A DNA stretch of 64,000 nucleotides from an uncultured Albidovulum sp. (lineage in GTDB: Bacteria; Pseudomonadota; Alphaproteobacteria; Rhodobacterales; Rhodobacteraceae), in the NCBI GenBank assembly GCA_913064775.1, contig CAJYAD010000009.1, positions 1 through 64,000 of the forward strand, given 5' to 3'. Within the stretch, counting starts at the first letter, position 1, and each line of letters begins with the position of its first letter. Of this stretch, positions 26,051 to 34,495 are shown in pieces. The position numbers and the translations under genes were made by a program. Under the pieces are notes generated by a model, which was not told where the DNA came from, did no database searches, and was given only the letters and a program-made list of their open reading frames with translations.

Positions 26051-27481
26051 ATGGGGGTGATCAGGCGCAAAGGGGCGGTTCGCACGACCGCCATCGTCGC
26101 GGTGGCCTGCACGGTCGCCGCGGTCGGCACATTGCCGCGGGCCGACGCCCAGCAGGCCCCGGCCTCACCGGCGAACCAGGCGCCGCCGCCGCCGCGGCTG
26201 GTCCTGAACTTCGGCACCAAGCTGAACCACGAATCCAATTACAACCTGACGATCCCAGGGCAGCCGGTCAGCACCTTCGACACCTCGCTGGGGCTGCAGT
26301 ACAACACCGTCTCACGCATCCAGAAGCTCAGCTTCTCGCTTTCAGCGCTTGGGCGGCTGACAAGCGACAGCGCGGTGGCGGCAGGCGGGCTGCAGGAACC
26401 TGCGGCCAAGCTGTCCTATAGCCGCGAAACCCGTGATGCGCGCCTGAAAATCGACGGCAGCTACATGCGCCGGCCCACCTCGCAAAGCATCGGCTACACG
26501 ACGTTGCCGGACGGCTCTCTTGCGCCGCAACCGATCCTTTCGGGCGGCACGGTCAGCACCGCGACCGCGCGGCTGGGGTTCGAATCCGGGCTGCGCGCGC
26601 CGGTCGGCTTCGCGCTGAACATGGAGGGGTATAACCGCCTCTACAGCGGCACCACGGATCCCAACGCCTATGACGTGCGCACGCGTTCCGCGAGTGCGGT
26701 GCTCAAGCTGCGCCCCAGCGAGGTGCTTGAATACGACCTCGGCCTGACCTGGAGCCGCGAACACGATTCCAACACGCTGCTTACCCGGCGGCGCGACATC
26801 GGCGCCTATGTCGGGGTCAACCGCGCGCTGTCGTCGGCCTTCACCCTGTCGGCGCAACTGGGCTATCAGAAGGCTCAGACCGATTTCGTCGCAACGGGCA
26901 CGGGGCTGACCTCCAAGGGCGCCTATGGCAGCCTCAGCCTTCTGCGCGACACGCGCACGGGTAGCCAGGGCGTCAGCTTTACGGCGGCGCGCGACAGCAT
27001 CGGCCTGCGCAACACGCTGAGCTTCGACACGAAAACGACGCTTCGCGACGGCGCGGCGATTTCGGCCCGGATCGGCGCCGCAGCCCGGCCCGGCTACAGC
27101 GCACAACTGGTGGGGCGGCTGCGCTACGATGGCAAGCTGCCCGATGCGAAATACGCCGTCAGTATCGACCGCCGGGTCGGCCTTAACGCCGACGATGTCG
27201 ATGTCGCGGAACTGCGGGTCGGGGCCAGCTACACGCACGAGATCAACGAACTTTCCAGCCTCGGGCTCAGCATGGACTGGGCGCGCGTCGGCAGTGCGGG
27301 CTATGGCAGCTATGCGGCCTCCAAGCGCCAGACGGTGGTGGTGACCTATTCGCACGAGCTGACCAAGGGCTGGAACCTGAACGCCGGGATCCAGCACCGC
27401 CGTCAAGAAAGCAGTGCGGGCACCGCGCGGTCGAACGGCGCCTTCCTCAGCATCGGGCGCAGCTTTACGCTGCTCCCCTGA
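26051..27481 (+). CDS. Outer-membrane beta-barrel protein of EPS export operon
   Basis: A 476-residue protein with a Sec signal peptide (about residues 1-37, ending ADA) and then alternating polar/hydrophobic strands with Tyr/Arg/Ser-rich turns, ending in SIGRSFTLLP. This pattern is that of a large outer-membrane barrel of the kind found beside polysaccharide export genes in exosortase loci. It follows the Wza-like gene by nine bases and precedes the rhomboid gene by 39 bases, so it sits mid-operon. It may provide the outer-membrane pore that the non-lipidated export protein lacks; that is inference. The ATG at 26051 is preferred to the GTG immediately before it. Confidence 0.8.
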   Translation: MGVIRRKGAVRTTAIVAVACTVAAVGTLPRADAQQAPASPANQAPPPPRLVLNFGTKLNHESNYNLTIPGQPVSTFDTSLGLQYNTVSRIQKLSFSLSALGRLTSDSAVAAGGLQEPAAKLSYSRETRDARLKIDGSYMRRPTSQSIGYTTLPDGSLAPQPILSGGTVSTATARLGFESGLRAPVGFALNMEGYNRLYSGTTDPNAYDVRTRSASAVLKLRPSEVLEYDLGLTWSREHDSNTLLTRRRDIGAYVGVNRALSSAFTLSAQLGYQKAQTDFVATGTGLTSKGAYGSLSLLRDTRTGSQGVSFTAARDSIGLRNTLSFDTKTTLRDGAAISARIGAAARPGYSAQLVGRLRYDGKLPDAKYAVSIDRRVGLNADDVDVAELRVGASYTHEINELSSLGLSMDWARVGSAGYGSYAASKRQTVVVTYSHELTKGWNLNAGIQHRRQESSAGTARSNGAFLSIGRSFTLLP

Positions 27482-27520
27482 GCTTCATCCGACCGAGGGA
27501 CGCCCCCCGAAAGAACGCCA

Positions 27521-28171
27521 ATGTCCGTTGCGCCCCAATTCCCGAACCGCCTGAGGGACATACCCCTGGTGATCTGGGTGATTCTGATCGCCTGCAGCTT
27601 GCCCGAACTGGTTCTGGAAGGGGCCAGCGCGGGGTTCTGGGGCAGCCCACGCTGGCGCGGGCTGGCCTATAGCTGGGCGGGATTCTGGCCCGGATTGCTG
27701 CACAGTTGGCAGCCCAATTACCCCGATCAGGGCTGGGTGATGTTCCTCAGCTATGGCTTCGTCCACGAGGGTTTCGCGCATCTTCTGGGAAACATGCTGG
27801 TGCTGGTCTGGCTGGGCTTGCCGGTGGTGTCGCGGGTGGGCGCCGGCCGGTTCCTGATGATCTACGTCCTGTCGATGATCGGCGGCGGGCTTGGTTATGC
27901 GCTGTTGTCCACCGGGCTTACCCCGATGGTCGGTGCCTCTGGTGCGCTGTTCGGACTGGCCGGGGCCTGGGTCGCGTGGGAATATGTCGATCGCTTCACC
28001 GCAGGCGAAATGCTTTGGCCGGTGCTGCGCATCGTGGCGGTTCTGGCGGGGCTGAACCTCTTGTCATGGTGGGCGACGAGCGGAAATCTGGCGTGGCAGA
28101 CCCACCTTGGCGGCTTCATCGCCGGCTGGATCACAGCGCTGCTGGCCGACCCTCGGCCCCGGACGGCCTAG
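27521..28171 (+). CDS. Rhomboid-family intramembrane serine protease
   Basis: A 216-residue protein with about six membrane helices. The catalytic serine is visible in GASGALFG (Ser140) and the histidine in THLGGFIAGW (His195). HEGFAHLLGNM at 82-92 provides the conserved His/Asn of helix 2. All rhomboid active-site features are therefore present. It lies at the end of the polysaccharide export operon, convergent with the Sec-exported hydrolase-like gene. The substrate is unknown; membrane proteins of the same locus are the obvious candidates. Confidence 0.92.
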   Translation: MSVAPQFPNRLRDIPLVIWVILIACSLPELVLEGASAGFWGSPRWRGLAYSWAGFWPGLLHSWQPNYPDQGWVMFLSYGFVHEGFAHLLGNMLVLVWLGLPVVSRVGAGRFLMIYVLSMIGGGLGYALLSTGLTPMVGASGALFGLAGAWVAWEYVDRFTAGEMLWPVLRIVAVLAGLNLLSWWATSGNLAWQTHLGGFIAGWITALLADPRPRTA

Positions 28172-28203
28172 GCCCGGTCGGCATCGCCGCCGCAGCCGTG
28201 CGG

Positions 28204-30276
28204 CTATCGGCCCCGCATCTCGGCCAGGGTCCGGGTCACGCCCTCGTCGAAGGCGAAGCGCTCGACATTGACCACATAATCCGACACCCCCGGGCCGGTC
28301 AGGCGAAAGCCCGCGCCCTCGGGCACCAGGCGATATTGATCGGGCTTGCCCGAAAGCACCACGGTATCGGTGCCGCCGCCGCCGTTCAGCCCATCCTTGC
28401 CGGTGCCGGGCACCAGAATGTCGCGGCCCGGCCCGCCGATCAGGAAATCCTGCTTGCCCGTGCCGGTCAGCCGTTCCCCCGTCGGGCCCGCGATCTTGAT
28501 GACCCCCTGCTGATAGCGCACCCCGCCGCCGTCACCGAACCAGGCCTTCGAGCTTTGATTGAGGCGCATCAGCTGTTCGGCCCGCGGATTCGTGTCGCCA
28601 AGTGCGGCGAACAACCCCCAGGACCCCCATTTCGACGGGGCGCCCACGTCGGCATATTGCATGAACGGCCCGTCGCCGACCTTCGCCCAGGCATGCCAGA
28701 GCGCATCGTAAAGCATCGCCATGTCCGGGCTGCGGATGTAGCCGGTCAGGAAACGGGTCAGCGCGGCAAGCTCGTCCTTGCTTAGCCCGCGCACGGCAAA
28801 GGCCTGCTGCACATGCTGCCCGCCCTCATAGGCGACGAGCCGAAGCTTGTATCTGTCGGCGATCTTCTTCAGCGCCAGCCATCTAGCTTCGATCTGGGGA
28901 ATTGAGGACGCATAGGACGGATCGCTCAGCTTTGACGTCAGCCAGCGGCCAACCTCTGCCGGGGGCCGGCTCTTGATCCGTTCCAGAAGCTCTGCGCGCA
29001 GCTTGGCATCCGCCACCACCGATCCGCCAAAATAGGTCGTCGCGGCGATCGAGGTGAAGACCGACGTCGGCGCGACAAAGGCGCCCGGTTCATGCTTCTT
29101 CCAAAGCGGGGCGGTCAGTTCCTGCTCGGCCTGCCAGAGATTTCCATTCTGCACGCCCATCACGTTGTCGACCCGCTTGCGCGCCTGGTCGCCGAACACC
29201 TTGTCCCAGATTAGCGCGGTCTCGGTGGCGCGCTTGGCGGCGTAATTGGCCCGGGCCCCGCCGCCGGTCTCGCCCCATTTCGCCTTGGCCTGCGCCACCA
29301 GCCAGCGGGTCTGGCTGAAGGCCCAGTTCCAGACCTCGTTGGAATATTCGACATGGGCCACCAGATCGGGATCAAGGTGGTCGCGCACATAGGTGGCGAA
29401 GTCGCGGATATAGGCGTCCGAGGCCTTGGCCGGCATGTCGAACCACGGCTCGGCCCCGGTCTGGTTGGCGAGCTGGACCATCACCTCGACCGGAACACCC
29501 TTGTCCATCCAGGTCGCGTCGCCGGGGGTGGGCCGCTGCGACCAGCTCTCGACCGCGGAGCCGTTGGTTTCCATCCAGTCCATGAAGCGCAGCTCTCGCG
29601 CGTCGTTGACGATCTTCAGCCAATCCGGATTGAAGATCTCGCCGGCCTGGAAAAGCCCCTCATACCTTTCGGGCACGACGGCGATGTCGCGGATATAATC
29701 GCCCGTCCCCTTCGGATCGGTCGCGGTGATGTCGAGCGCCATCTGGGTGCCGGTCGGATTGCGAAAGATGATGCGCCCCGGCCGGGATTGGATCACCTGG
29801 ACACTGCCCAGTTTCAGCCGGATCGACCCCTCGCCCTTGTACGTCAGAACATAGGTGCCCGCGCGTGACTTGGCCGCTTGCGATCCCGCCAGATCCTTGC
29901 CACCCCAGGCCCAGATCGTGCCGATCGCATCCAGCCCCGGCGGCATGCGTTTGGGCCAGCCCTTCGCGTCCAGATAGCCGCCCTCCTCCAGCTGCTGGGT
30001 GGTCATCGCGTTCCACTTCGCCCGGCTATGCCCGATCCAGGGGCGCATCATGTGGACGATGTTCAGGAACGGCATCTCGGGGGACCAGTCGGAGATGCCC
30101 GTCAGCCCGTAGGCCAGCGTCGGATTGCGCAAACCCACCCCGGCCGGCAATGGCGCGGCCCAGGCGCCGCCGCCCGCCCCCAGAAGGATCGCCGCGGCGG
30201 AAGCGGCCACCAGCCCAAGCCCCTTGCCGCACAAGCGCGCAGCGGTCCGGGGTCGCGTCAAACGGGTCGGAAACAT
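28204..30276 (-). CDS. Sec-exported glycoside-hydrolase-like protein, RTX relic tail
   Basis: A 690-residue paralogue of the N-terminal two thirds of the RTX protein at 8733. Shared blocks include NPTLAYGLTG, HMMRPWIGH, VEVMVQLANQTG, HVEYSNE and AYEGGQH, so both candidate catalytic glutamates are kept. Unlike the paralogue it has a signal peptide (about residues 1-30, ending AWA) and so should use Sec. The C-terminus keeps one worn RTX block (GGPGRDILVPGTGKDGLNGG) and a VERFAF module but no type I secretion region. AAGGTG just before the ATG at 30276 supports this start; the frame extends to 30444 without similarity. A role in trimming or degrading the locus polysaccharide is inferred. Confidence 0.85.
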   Translation of the reverse strand: MFPTRLTRPRTAARLCGKGLGLVAASAAAILLGAGGGAWAAPLPAGVGLRNPTLAYGLTGISDWSPEMPFLNIVHMMRPWIGHSRAKWNAMTTQQLEEGGYLDAKGWPKRMPPGLDAIGTIWAWGGKDLAGSQAAKSRAGTYVLTYKGEGSIRLKLGSVQVIQSRPGRIIFRNPTGTQMALDITATDPKGTGDYIRDIAVVPERYEGLFQAGEIFNPDWLKIVNDARELRFMDWMETNGSAVESWSQRPTPGDATWMDKGVPVEVMVQLANQTGAEPWFDMPAKASDAYIRDFATYVRDHLDPDLVAHVEYSNEVWNWAFSQTRWLVAQAKAKWGETGGGARANYAAKRATETALIWDKVFGDQARKRVDNVMGVQNGNLWQAEQELTAPLWKKHEPGAFVAPTSVFTSIAATTYFGGSVVADAKLRAELLERIKSRPPAEVGRWLTSKLSDPSYASSIPQIEARWLALKKIADRYKLRLVAYEGGQHVQQAFAVRGLSKDELAALTRFLTGYIRSPDMAMLYDALWHAWAKVGDGPFMQYADVGAPSKWGSWGLFAALGDTNPRAEQLMRLNQSSKAWFGDGGGVRYQQGVIKIAGPTGERLTGTGKQDFLIGGPGRDILVPGTGKDGLNGGGGTDTVVLSGKPDQYRLVPEGAGFRLTGPGVSDYVVNVERFAFDEGVTRTLAEMRGR

Positions 30277-30442
30277 GCGGGCACCTTGTTGTTGGACCTG
30301 CGCGACGTGGTGCGGCGATCCGGGCGAGCGAAGGACAGCCCAGTCTAGCATGCCGGACATGGCCGCGACAGGCAGCACCGGTATACAGCTTGGAAACTGC
30401 GCGAAGCTTCGCCATGATGGCACCCGACAGGACTTGCACCAC

Positions 30443-31357
30443 ATGAGGCTCTGGTTCCGGACTTACCATGATGACGCCCCCACATCCCCAGCTCCCGCGC
30501 CGGACAGGCGGATCTTTCACCTGCCTGACCAGGATGTGGGGCGCGGCATGACCGGGATAGACGCCGATCCCGGGGCCGTCGGGGTGGACATCTACAAGAT
30601 CGGCACGCGCCCCCTGTCGGCGGTCGAACAGGAGATCCCGGTTCATCCGGTCGCGCCGGTGATCGGTGCCGACATGGGGACGCTCGCCTATTTCGACCAC
30701 ATCCTCGCCAATTTCCGCGACACGGGAGAGCTGCTCGCCCCCGCCGAGGTGGGCTGCGCGCTAAGCCATCTGTCAGTCTATGCAGAGATCAAGCGGCGCG
30801 GGCGGCCCGGCATCATCCTTGAAGAGGACATGTCGCCAGGGCGCGACCAGCTGGCGGCAGCGCTGGATTTCGCGGCGCGGACCGACCTTCCGTTCGTGCA
30901 TCTGGGCTGGCATCCGCAGGCCGAGCAGGGCGTCTACTTCCTTGGCCGCCACGATCCGCGGGCCGGCGCGATCCGGGTTGAGCCGGCCAAAAGCTTCTTC
31001 GGCGCCTTCGCCTATCTCATGTCCCCCACCGCCGCAGGGGAATTGCTGGAATTCCAGACCACGGCGCTGCGCAAGGCGGATTACTGGAGCCTGTTCTTCG
31101 ACAGCGCGTCCTTCGCCCTTTATTTCCGGCCCTTCTTCGCCCATCCGGAGGCGCGTGGAAACCTCGACAGCCAGCGCCGGCGGGCAGCGCGCTGGAAGCC
31201 CCGGACGACGACGCGGGCGCTGGGGCGGTTTCTGCGCTCGCGCCTGAGGGTGCGGTGGCGGCAATGGTTTTTGGGATACAAACCCGTCGACCGACCCTAT
31301 GTCGCGCGCTGTTTTCCGGATGACGCGCGCCCCGAACCGGGCGGGGCCGACGGCTAG
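30443..31357 (+). CDS. Family 25 glycosyltransferase (LPS-type)
   Basis: A 304-residue protein with the GT25 core: EVGCALSHLSVYAEI followed by GIILEEDMSPG, where EED is the metal-binding acidic triplet, and a later FGAFAYLMSP segment. The family adds galactose or related sugars in lipooligosaccharide and capsule synthesis. The first 70 residues are divergent. The ATG at 30443 is the most likely start; the open frame runs back to 30125 through the opposite gene's signal-peptide region and is not convincing. It converges with the ABC transporter gene, whose stop lies one base past its own. Confidence 0.85.
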   Translation: MRLWFRTYHDDAPTSPAPAPDRRIFHLPDQDVGRGMTGIDADPGAVGVDIYKIGTRPLSAVEQEIPVHPVAPVIGADMGTLAYFDHILANFRDTGELLAPAEVGCALSHLSVYAEIKRRGRPGIILEEDMSPGRDQLAAALDFAARTDLPFVHLGWHPQAEQGVYFLGRHDPRAGAIRVEPAKSFFGAFAYLMSPTAAGELLEFQTTALRKADYWSLFFDSASFALYFRPFFAHPEARGNLDSQRRRAARWKPRTTTRALGRFLRSRLRVRWRQWFLGYKPVDRPYVARCFPDDARPEPGGADG

Positions 31358-31358
31358 C

Positions 31359-33173
31359 TCAGCCGACCCGCGCGATCTTGCGGAAGCCCTCGTTGCCCTC
31401 GATCAGCTCGGCCCAGCTGTCGAAACCCCCGACGCGGCCATGTTCGAGCATCAGGATGCGGTCGCAATTCTGCAGCGTCGTCAGACGGTGGGCGATGATC
31501 AACACGGTCTTGTCGCCGGGCAGGTTGTCGATCGCCTCCATCACCTCATGCTCGGTGACGTTGTCGAGCGCGCTGGTGGCTTCGTCGAAGACGATCAGGT
31601 CGGCGTCGTGATACATCGCCCGGGCGATGCCGATGCGCTGGCGCTGGCCGCCCGACAGCCGCACCCCGCGTTCGCCCACCATCGAGTCATAGCCCCGCGG
31701 CAGTTCCTCGCGGATGAAACGGTCGAGGCGCGCGATCTCGGCGGCGCGGCGCACGCGGGCATGGTCGATCTCTTCGGGCGCCGAGCCAAGGGCGATGTTC
31801 TCGGCGATCGAGGAATCGGTCAAGAAGATGTCTTGCGGCACATAGCCCACGCTTCTTTGCCAGGCGCGGACGTTGTCCTCGGTGATCACGACGCCGTCGA
31901 CCAGCATCTGCCCCGCCGTCGGCCCCAGAAGGCCCAGCACAAGATCGGCCAGCGTGGTCTTTCCCGCGCCGCTTGAGCCGACGATACCGATCTTCTCGCC
32001 GGCGCGGATGGTCAGCGAGATCCCCTCGAGGCCCTGCGCCTCGGCGGCCGGGTAGCGATAGGCGACCTGATCGAGCACAAGGTCGCGCTGCAGCGGCAGC
32101 GCGTAATCCGGGGTCGCCGCGAGCGGCCCGTTCATCCCCTTCTCGACCAGATCCTCATGGATCGATTCGATCGCCGCACGGGCGAATTTGAGCCGGGTCA
32201 GCCCACCATAAAGCTTCTGCAACTCGGGCATCATCTTCTGGCCGGCGAAGGCGAAGACACCAAGCAGCGGCAGGATACCGCCAAGCGCGCGGCCCGACGC
32301 CAGCCCCTCGGGGTCGACCAGCACCAGACACAGCAGGATCATCCCGCCGAAAGCCACGATCTGCATCGCGTATTGCGGCAACTGGCTGCTCAGGGTCGAG
32401 ATGCGCAGGCTGCGGGCCATGCGCAGCGACGGGATGTCGAAGCGCCGGATATAGGCCGCCTCGCACCCCAGAAGCTTGATATCCTTAGCACCGCCGAGGG
32501 CCTCGCTCACGATACGGAAACGCGCCTTGTTGGTCTCGGCGCGCACTTCGCCCTCACGCTTCACGATGCGGTGGCTCAGCATGTAGGTGGTGCCGTAAAG
32601 GCCGCCGAGGACAAGCAGGGCGGAAAGCGCCACCACCGGGTTGACCCAGATCAGCAGCGCGACGATCACCGATATGGTCAGCAGCGAGGTGATGACATCG
32701 GCAGCGGGCGTCAGGAACTGCGCCACTGCAACCTGAACCTCTGAAAGGACCTGGGTGCTCAGCGTGCCGGAATTGGCATTCAGGAAGAACTCATAGCGCT
32801 GGCGCAGATAGGCCGTCAGCAGGCGGTGGCTGAAGGTATGCATGCGCATCGTCGTATAGCGCGCCACGACCAGGGCCCGGAAGATCTGCAAGACATTGGA
32901 CAGCAGGATGATCGCCAGCGACCCGGCCCCAAGCGCGATCAGAAAGGCATAGTCCGAGGTGAAGCCGCCGGCCTTGTAGATCCAGGCGAAAATGGCATTC
33001 GTATGGATGCGTGCGGGTTCCGACAGGACCGACAGGAAGGGCATGACCGAACCGACCATGAGCGCCGAGGAAAAGGCCGAGACCACGACGACCAGTAGCA
33101 CGATCCACGCATTGCGACGCTCGCGCCGGTCAAGCAGTTCCCAGGCTTTCTTCCAGAGCGCGAAATCAATCAT
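31359..33173 (-). CDS. ABC exporter, MsbA/PglK-like (candidate oligosaccharide flippase)
   Basis: A 604-residue half-transporter with an N-terminal six-helix domain and a C-terminal ATPase: Walker A GSSGAGKTT, signature LSGGQRQRIGIA, Walker B DLIVFDEATSALD and switch AHRLTT. Its closest overall look is the PglK/MsbA group, which flips lipid-linked oligosaccharides or lipid A. No Wzx-type flippase is visible anywhere in the window, so this protein is the best candidate to move the lipid-linked repeat unit across the inner membrane. Substrate assignment is inference. It is transcribed alone and divergently from a glycosyltransferase gene. Confidence 0.9.
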   Translation of the reverse strand: MIDFALWKKAWELLDRRERRNAWIVLLVVVVSAFSSALMVGSVMPFLSVLSEPARIHTNAIFAWIYKAGGFTSDYAFLIALGAGSLAIILLSNVLQIFRALVVARYTTMRMHTFSHRLLTAYLRQRYEFFLNANSGTLSTQVLSEVQVAVAQFLTPAADVITSLLTISVIVALLIWVNPVVALSALLVLGGLYGTTYMLSHRIVKREGEVRAETNKARFRIVSEALGGAKDIKLLGCEAAYIRRFDIPSLRMARSLRISTLSSQLPQYAMQIVAFGGMILLCLVLVDPEGLASGRALGGILPLLGVFAFAGQKMMPELQKLYGGLTRLKFARAAIESIHEDLVEKGMNGPLAATPDYALPLQRDLVLDQVAYRYPAAEAQGLEGISLTIRAGEKIGIVGSSGAGKTTLADLVLGLLGPTAGQMLVDGVVITEDNVRAWQRSVGYVPQDIFLTDSSIAENIALGSAPEEIDHARVRRAAEIARLDRFIREELPRGYDSMVGERGVRLSGGQRQRIGIARAMYHDADLIVFDEATSALDNVTEHEVMEAIDNLPGDKTVLIIAHRLTTLQNCDRILMLEHGRVGGFDSWAELIEGNEGFRKIARVG

Positions 33174-33427
33174 CTGTCGCCGTCAAACCAATTTGCTCGG
33201 CCCGGCTTCGGGCCTTGAATATCATGATCACCCGGCGCCCCAATTTCGCCTTCGGCCTCTGCATAGCACCCCGCGGGCTGCGGCTCAACTCGCCTGACGT
33301 CGCGGGGTGCGCGTCCGGACGCCGGGGCGGCAGGCGGGCGCTTGTCGGGCGTTCGATGTCTTCCTGCGCTTGTGTTGAAGCGGGCCTTGCGCCCATGATG
33401 GGGGCAGCATTCGTGCAGAGGATTTTC
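33174..33427. other. Divergent intergenic region, ABC exporter / glycosyltransferase
   Basis: About 250 bases, moderately GC-rich, without a recognised gene. The frame open from 33215 is an upstream extension of the glycosyltransferase and has no family similarity. AGAGGA before 33428 is a good ribosome site. Confidence 0.4.
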
Positions 33428-34495
33428 ATGACGAGATTGGCAATCGCGCTTCTGACGCATAACGAGGAATCCCACGTTCCGAAATTGTTTCAGGATTTGC
33501 GCCGGCAGACGATTTTCGACGCAGGCGGCCCCGTGGACCGGATCGACCTTTTCGTCGTCGCGAACGGCTGCACGGATTCCACCCTTTCGCTTTGCCGCGA
33601 CTGGGTCGCGCGGCTGGAATTTCCCGATTTCGTCCAGTTCCACCCGGTCGAACTGGCCATCGCCAGCAAGACGAATGCATGGAACGTGTTCATGCATGAG
33701 CTGCTTCCCGAAGCGGTCGATGTCGTCTGCTTGCTGGACGGGGATATCAAGCTGCCCCAGCCCGGCCTGATCGCGGAGGGGGTCGAGACCCTCGCCGCGC
33801 ATCCCGAAGCCATCATCGCCAGCGACGTCTCGGTCAACGATTTCTCCGGCGCCGCGCCGCTGAACCCGATGCGCCTGCTCAACCGGATGTTCCAGCGTCC
33901 GCCGGGCGCGACCAAGGGGATGTGCGGCCAGTTCTACTGTGCCCGCGCGCCTCATTTTCGCAAGATCGTGCTGCCGGTCGGCTTGCTGTCGCAAGATGGC
34001 TATCTGGGCGCGATGGTGGCGACCGACGCGCTGACGCAGCTTCCGGGCCTGCCGGGACGGATCGTGAATGTGCCCGGCGGGCATCACCTCCACCCCGCCT
34101 ATGTCAGCCTCGCGCGGATGTATCGCCTCCAAAAGCGCCAGGCGATCGGCACGGCGCTGAACCGCTTGATCTATCAGGAGATGGAGAAGATGCCCGCCGA
34201 TTATGAGGCCCGCATGCAAGAGGTCGCCCGGCGCAACCGCGCCGATCCCGACTGGGTCAGGCAACTGATCGCGGAACGCGCGAAGGACACCCGGGCCTTC
34301 GTCCCGCGCAGCTATGTGTTCCGGCGCTTCCACGCCGTGCGAAAGGCCGGTTTCAAGGCCGGGCTGAAATGGATCGTGATGCCGTTCGCGGTGCTTTTCG
34401 ACTATGTCACCGCTCATTACGCCAATGCCGAGATCCGCAACCTCTCGGTCGGATCGGTGCAGGCGAACCAGGGCAAGTTCAAGATCAGGCAGTAA
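33428..34495 (+). CDS. Family 2 glycosyltransferase
   Basis: A 355-residue GT-A type transferase. It begins MTRLAIALLTHNEESHVP, carries the nucleotide-sugar acidic motif DGD in VCLLDGDIKLP, and a later region with KGMCGQFYCARA and DGYLGAMVATD. A hydrophobic stretch near the C-terminus (about 315-335) may touch the membrane. AGAGGA seven bases before the ATG at 33428 sets the start. It converges with the Wzy-like gene and the two stop regions overlap by 11 bases. The sugar and linkage are unknown. Confidence 0.88.
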   Translation: MTRLAIALLTHNEESHVPKLFQDLRRQTIFDAGGPVDRIDLFVVANGCTDSTLSLCRDWVARLEFPDFVQFHPVELAIASKTNAWNVFMHELLPEAVDVVCLLDGDIKLPQPGLIAEGVETLAAHPEAIIASDVSVNDFSGAAPLNPMRLLNRMFQRPPGATKGMCGQFYCARAPHFRKIVLPVGLLSQDGYLGAMVATDALTQLPGLPGRIVNVPGGHHLHPAYVSLARMYRLQKRQAIGTALNRLIYQEMEKMPADYEARMQEVARRNRADPDWVRQLIAERAKDTRAFVPRSYVFRRFHAVRKAGFKAGLKWIVMPFAVLFDYVTAHYANAEIRNLSVGSVQANQGKFKIRQ

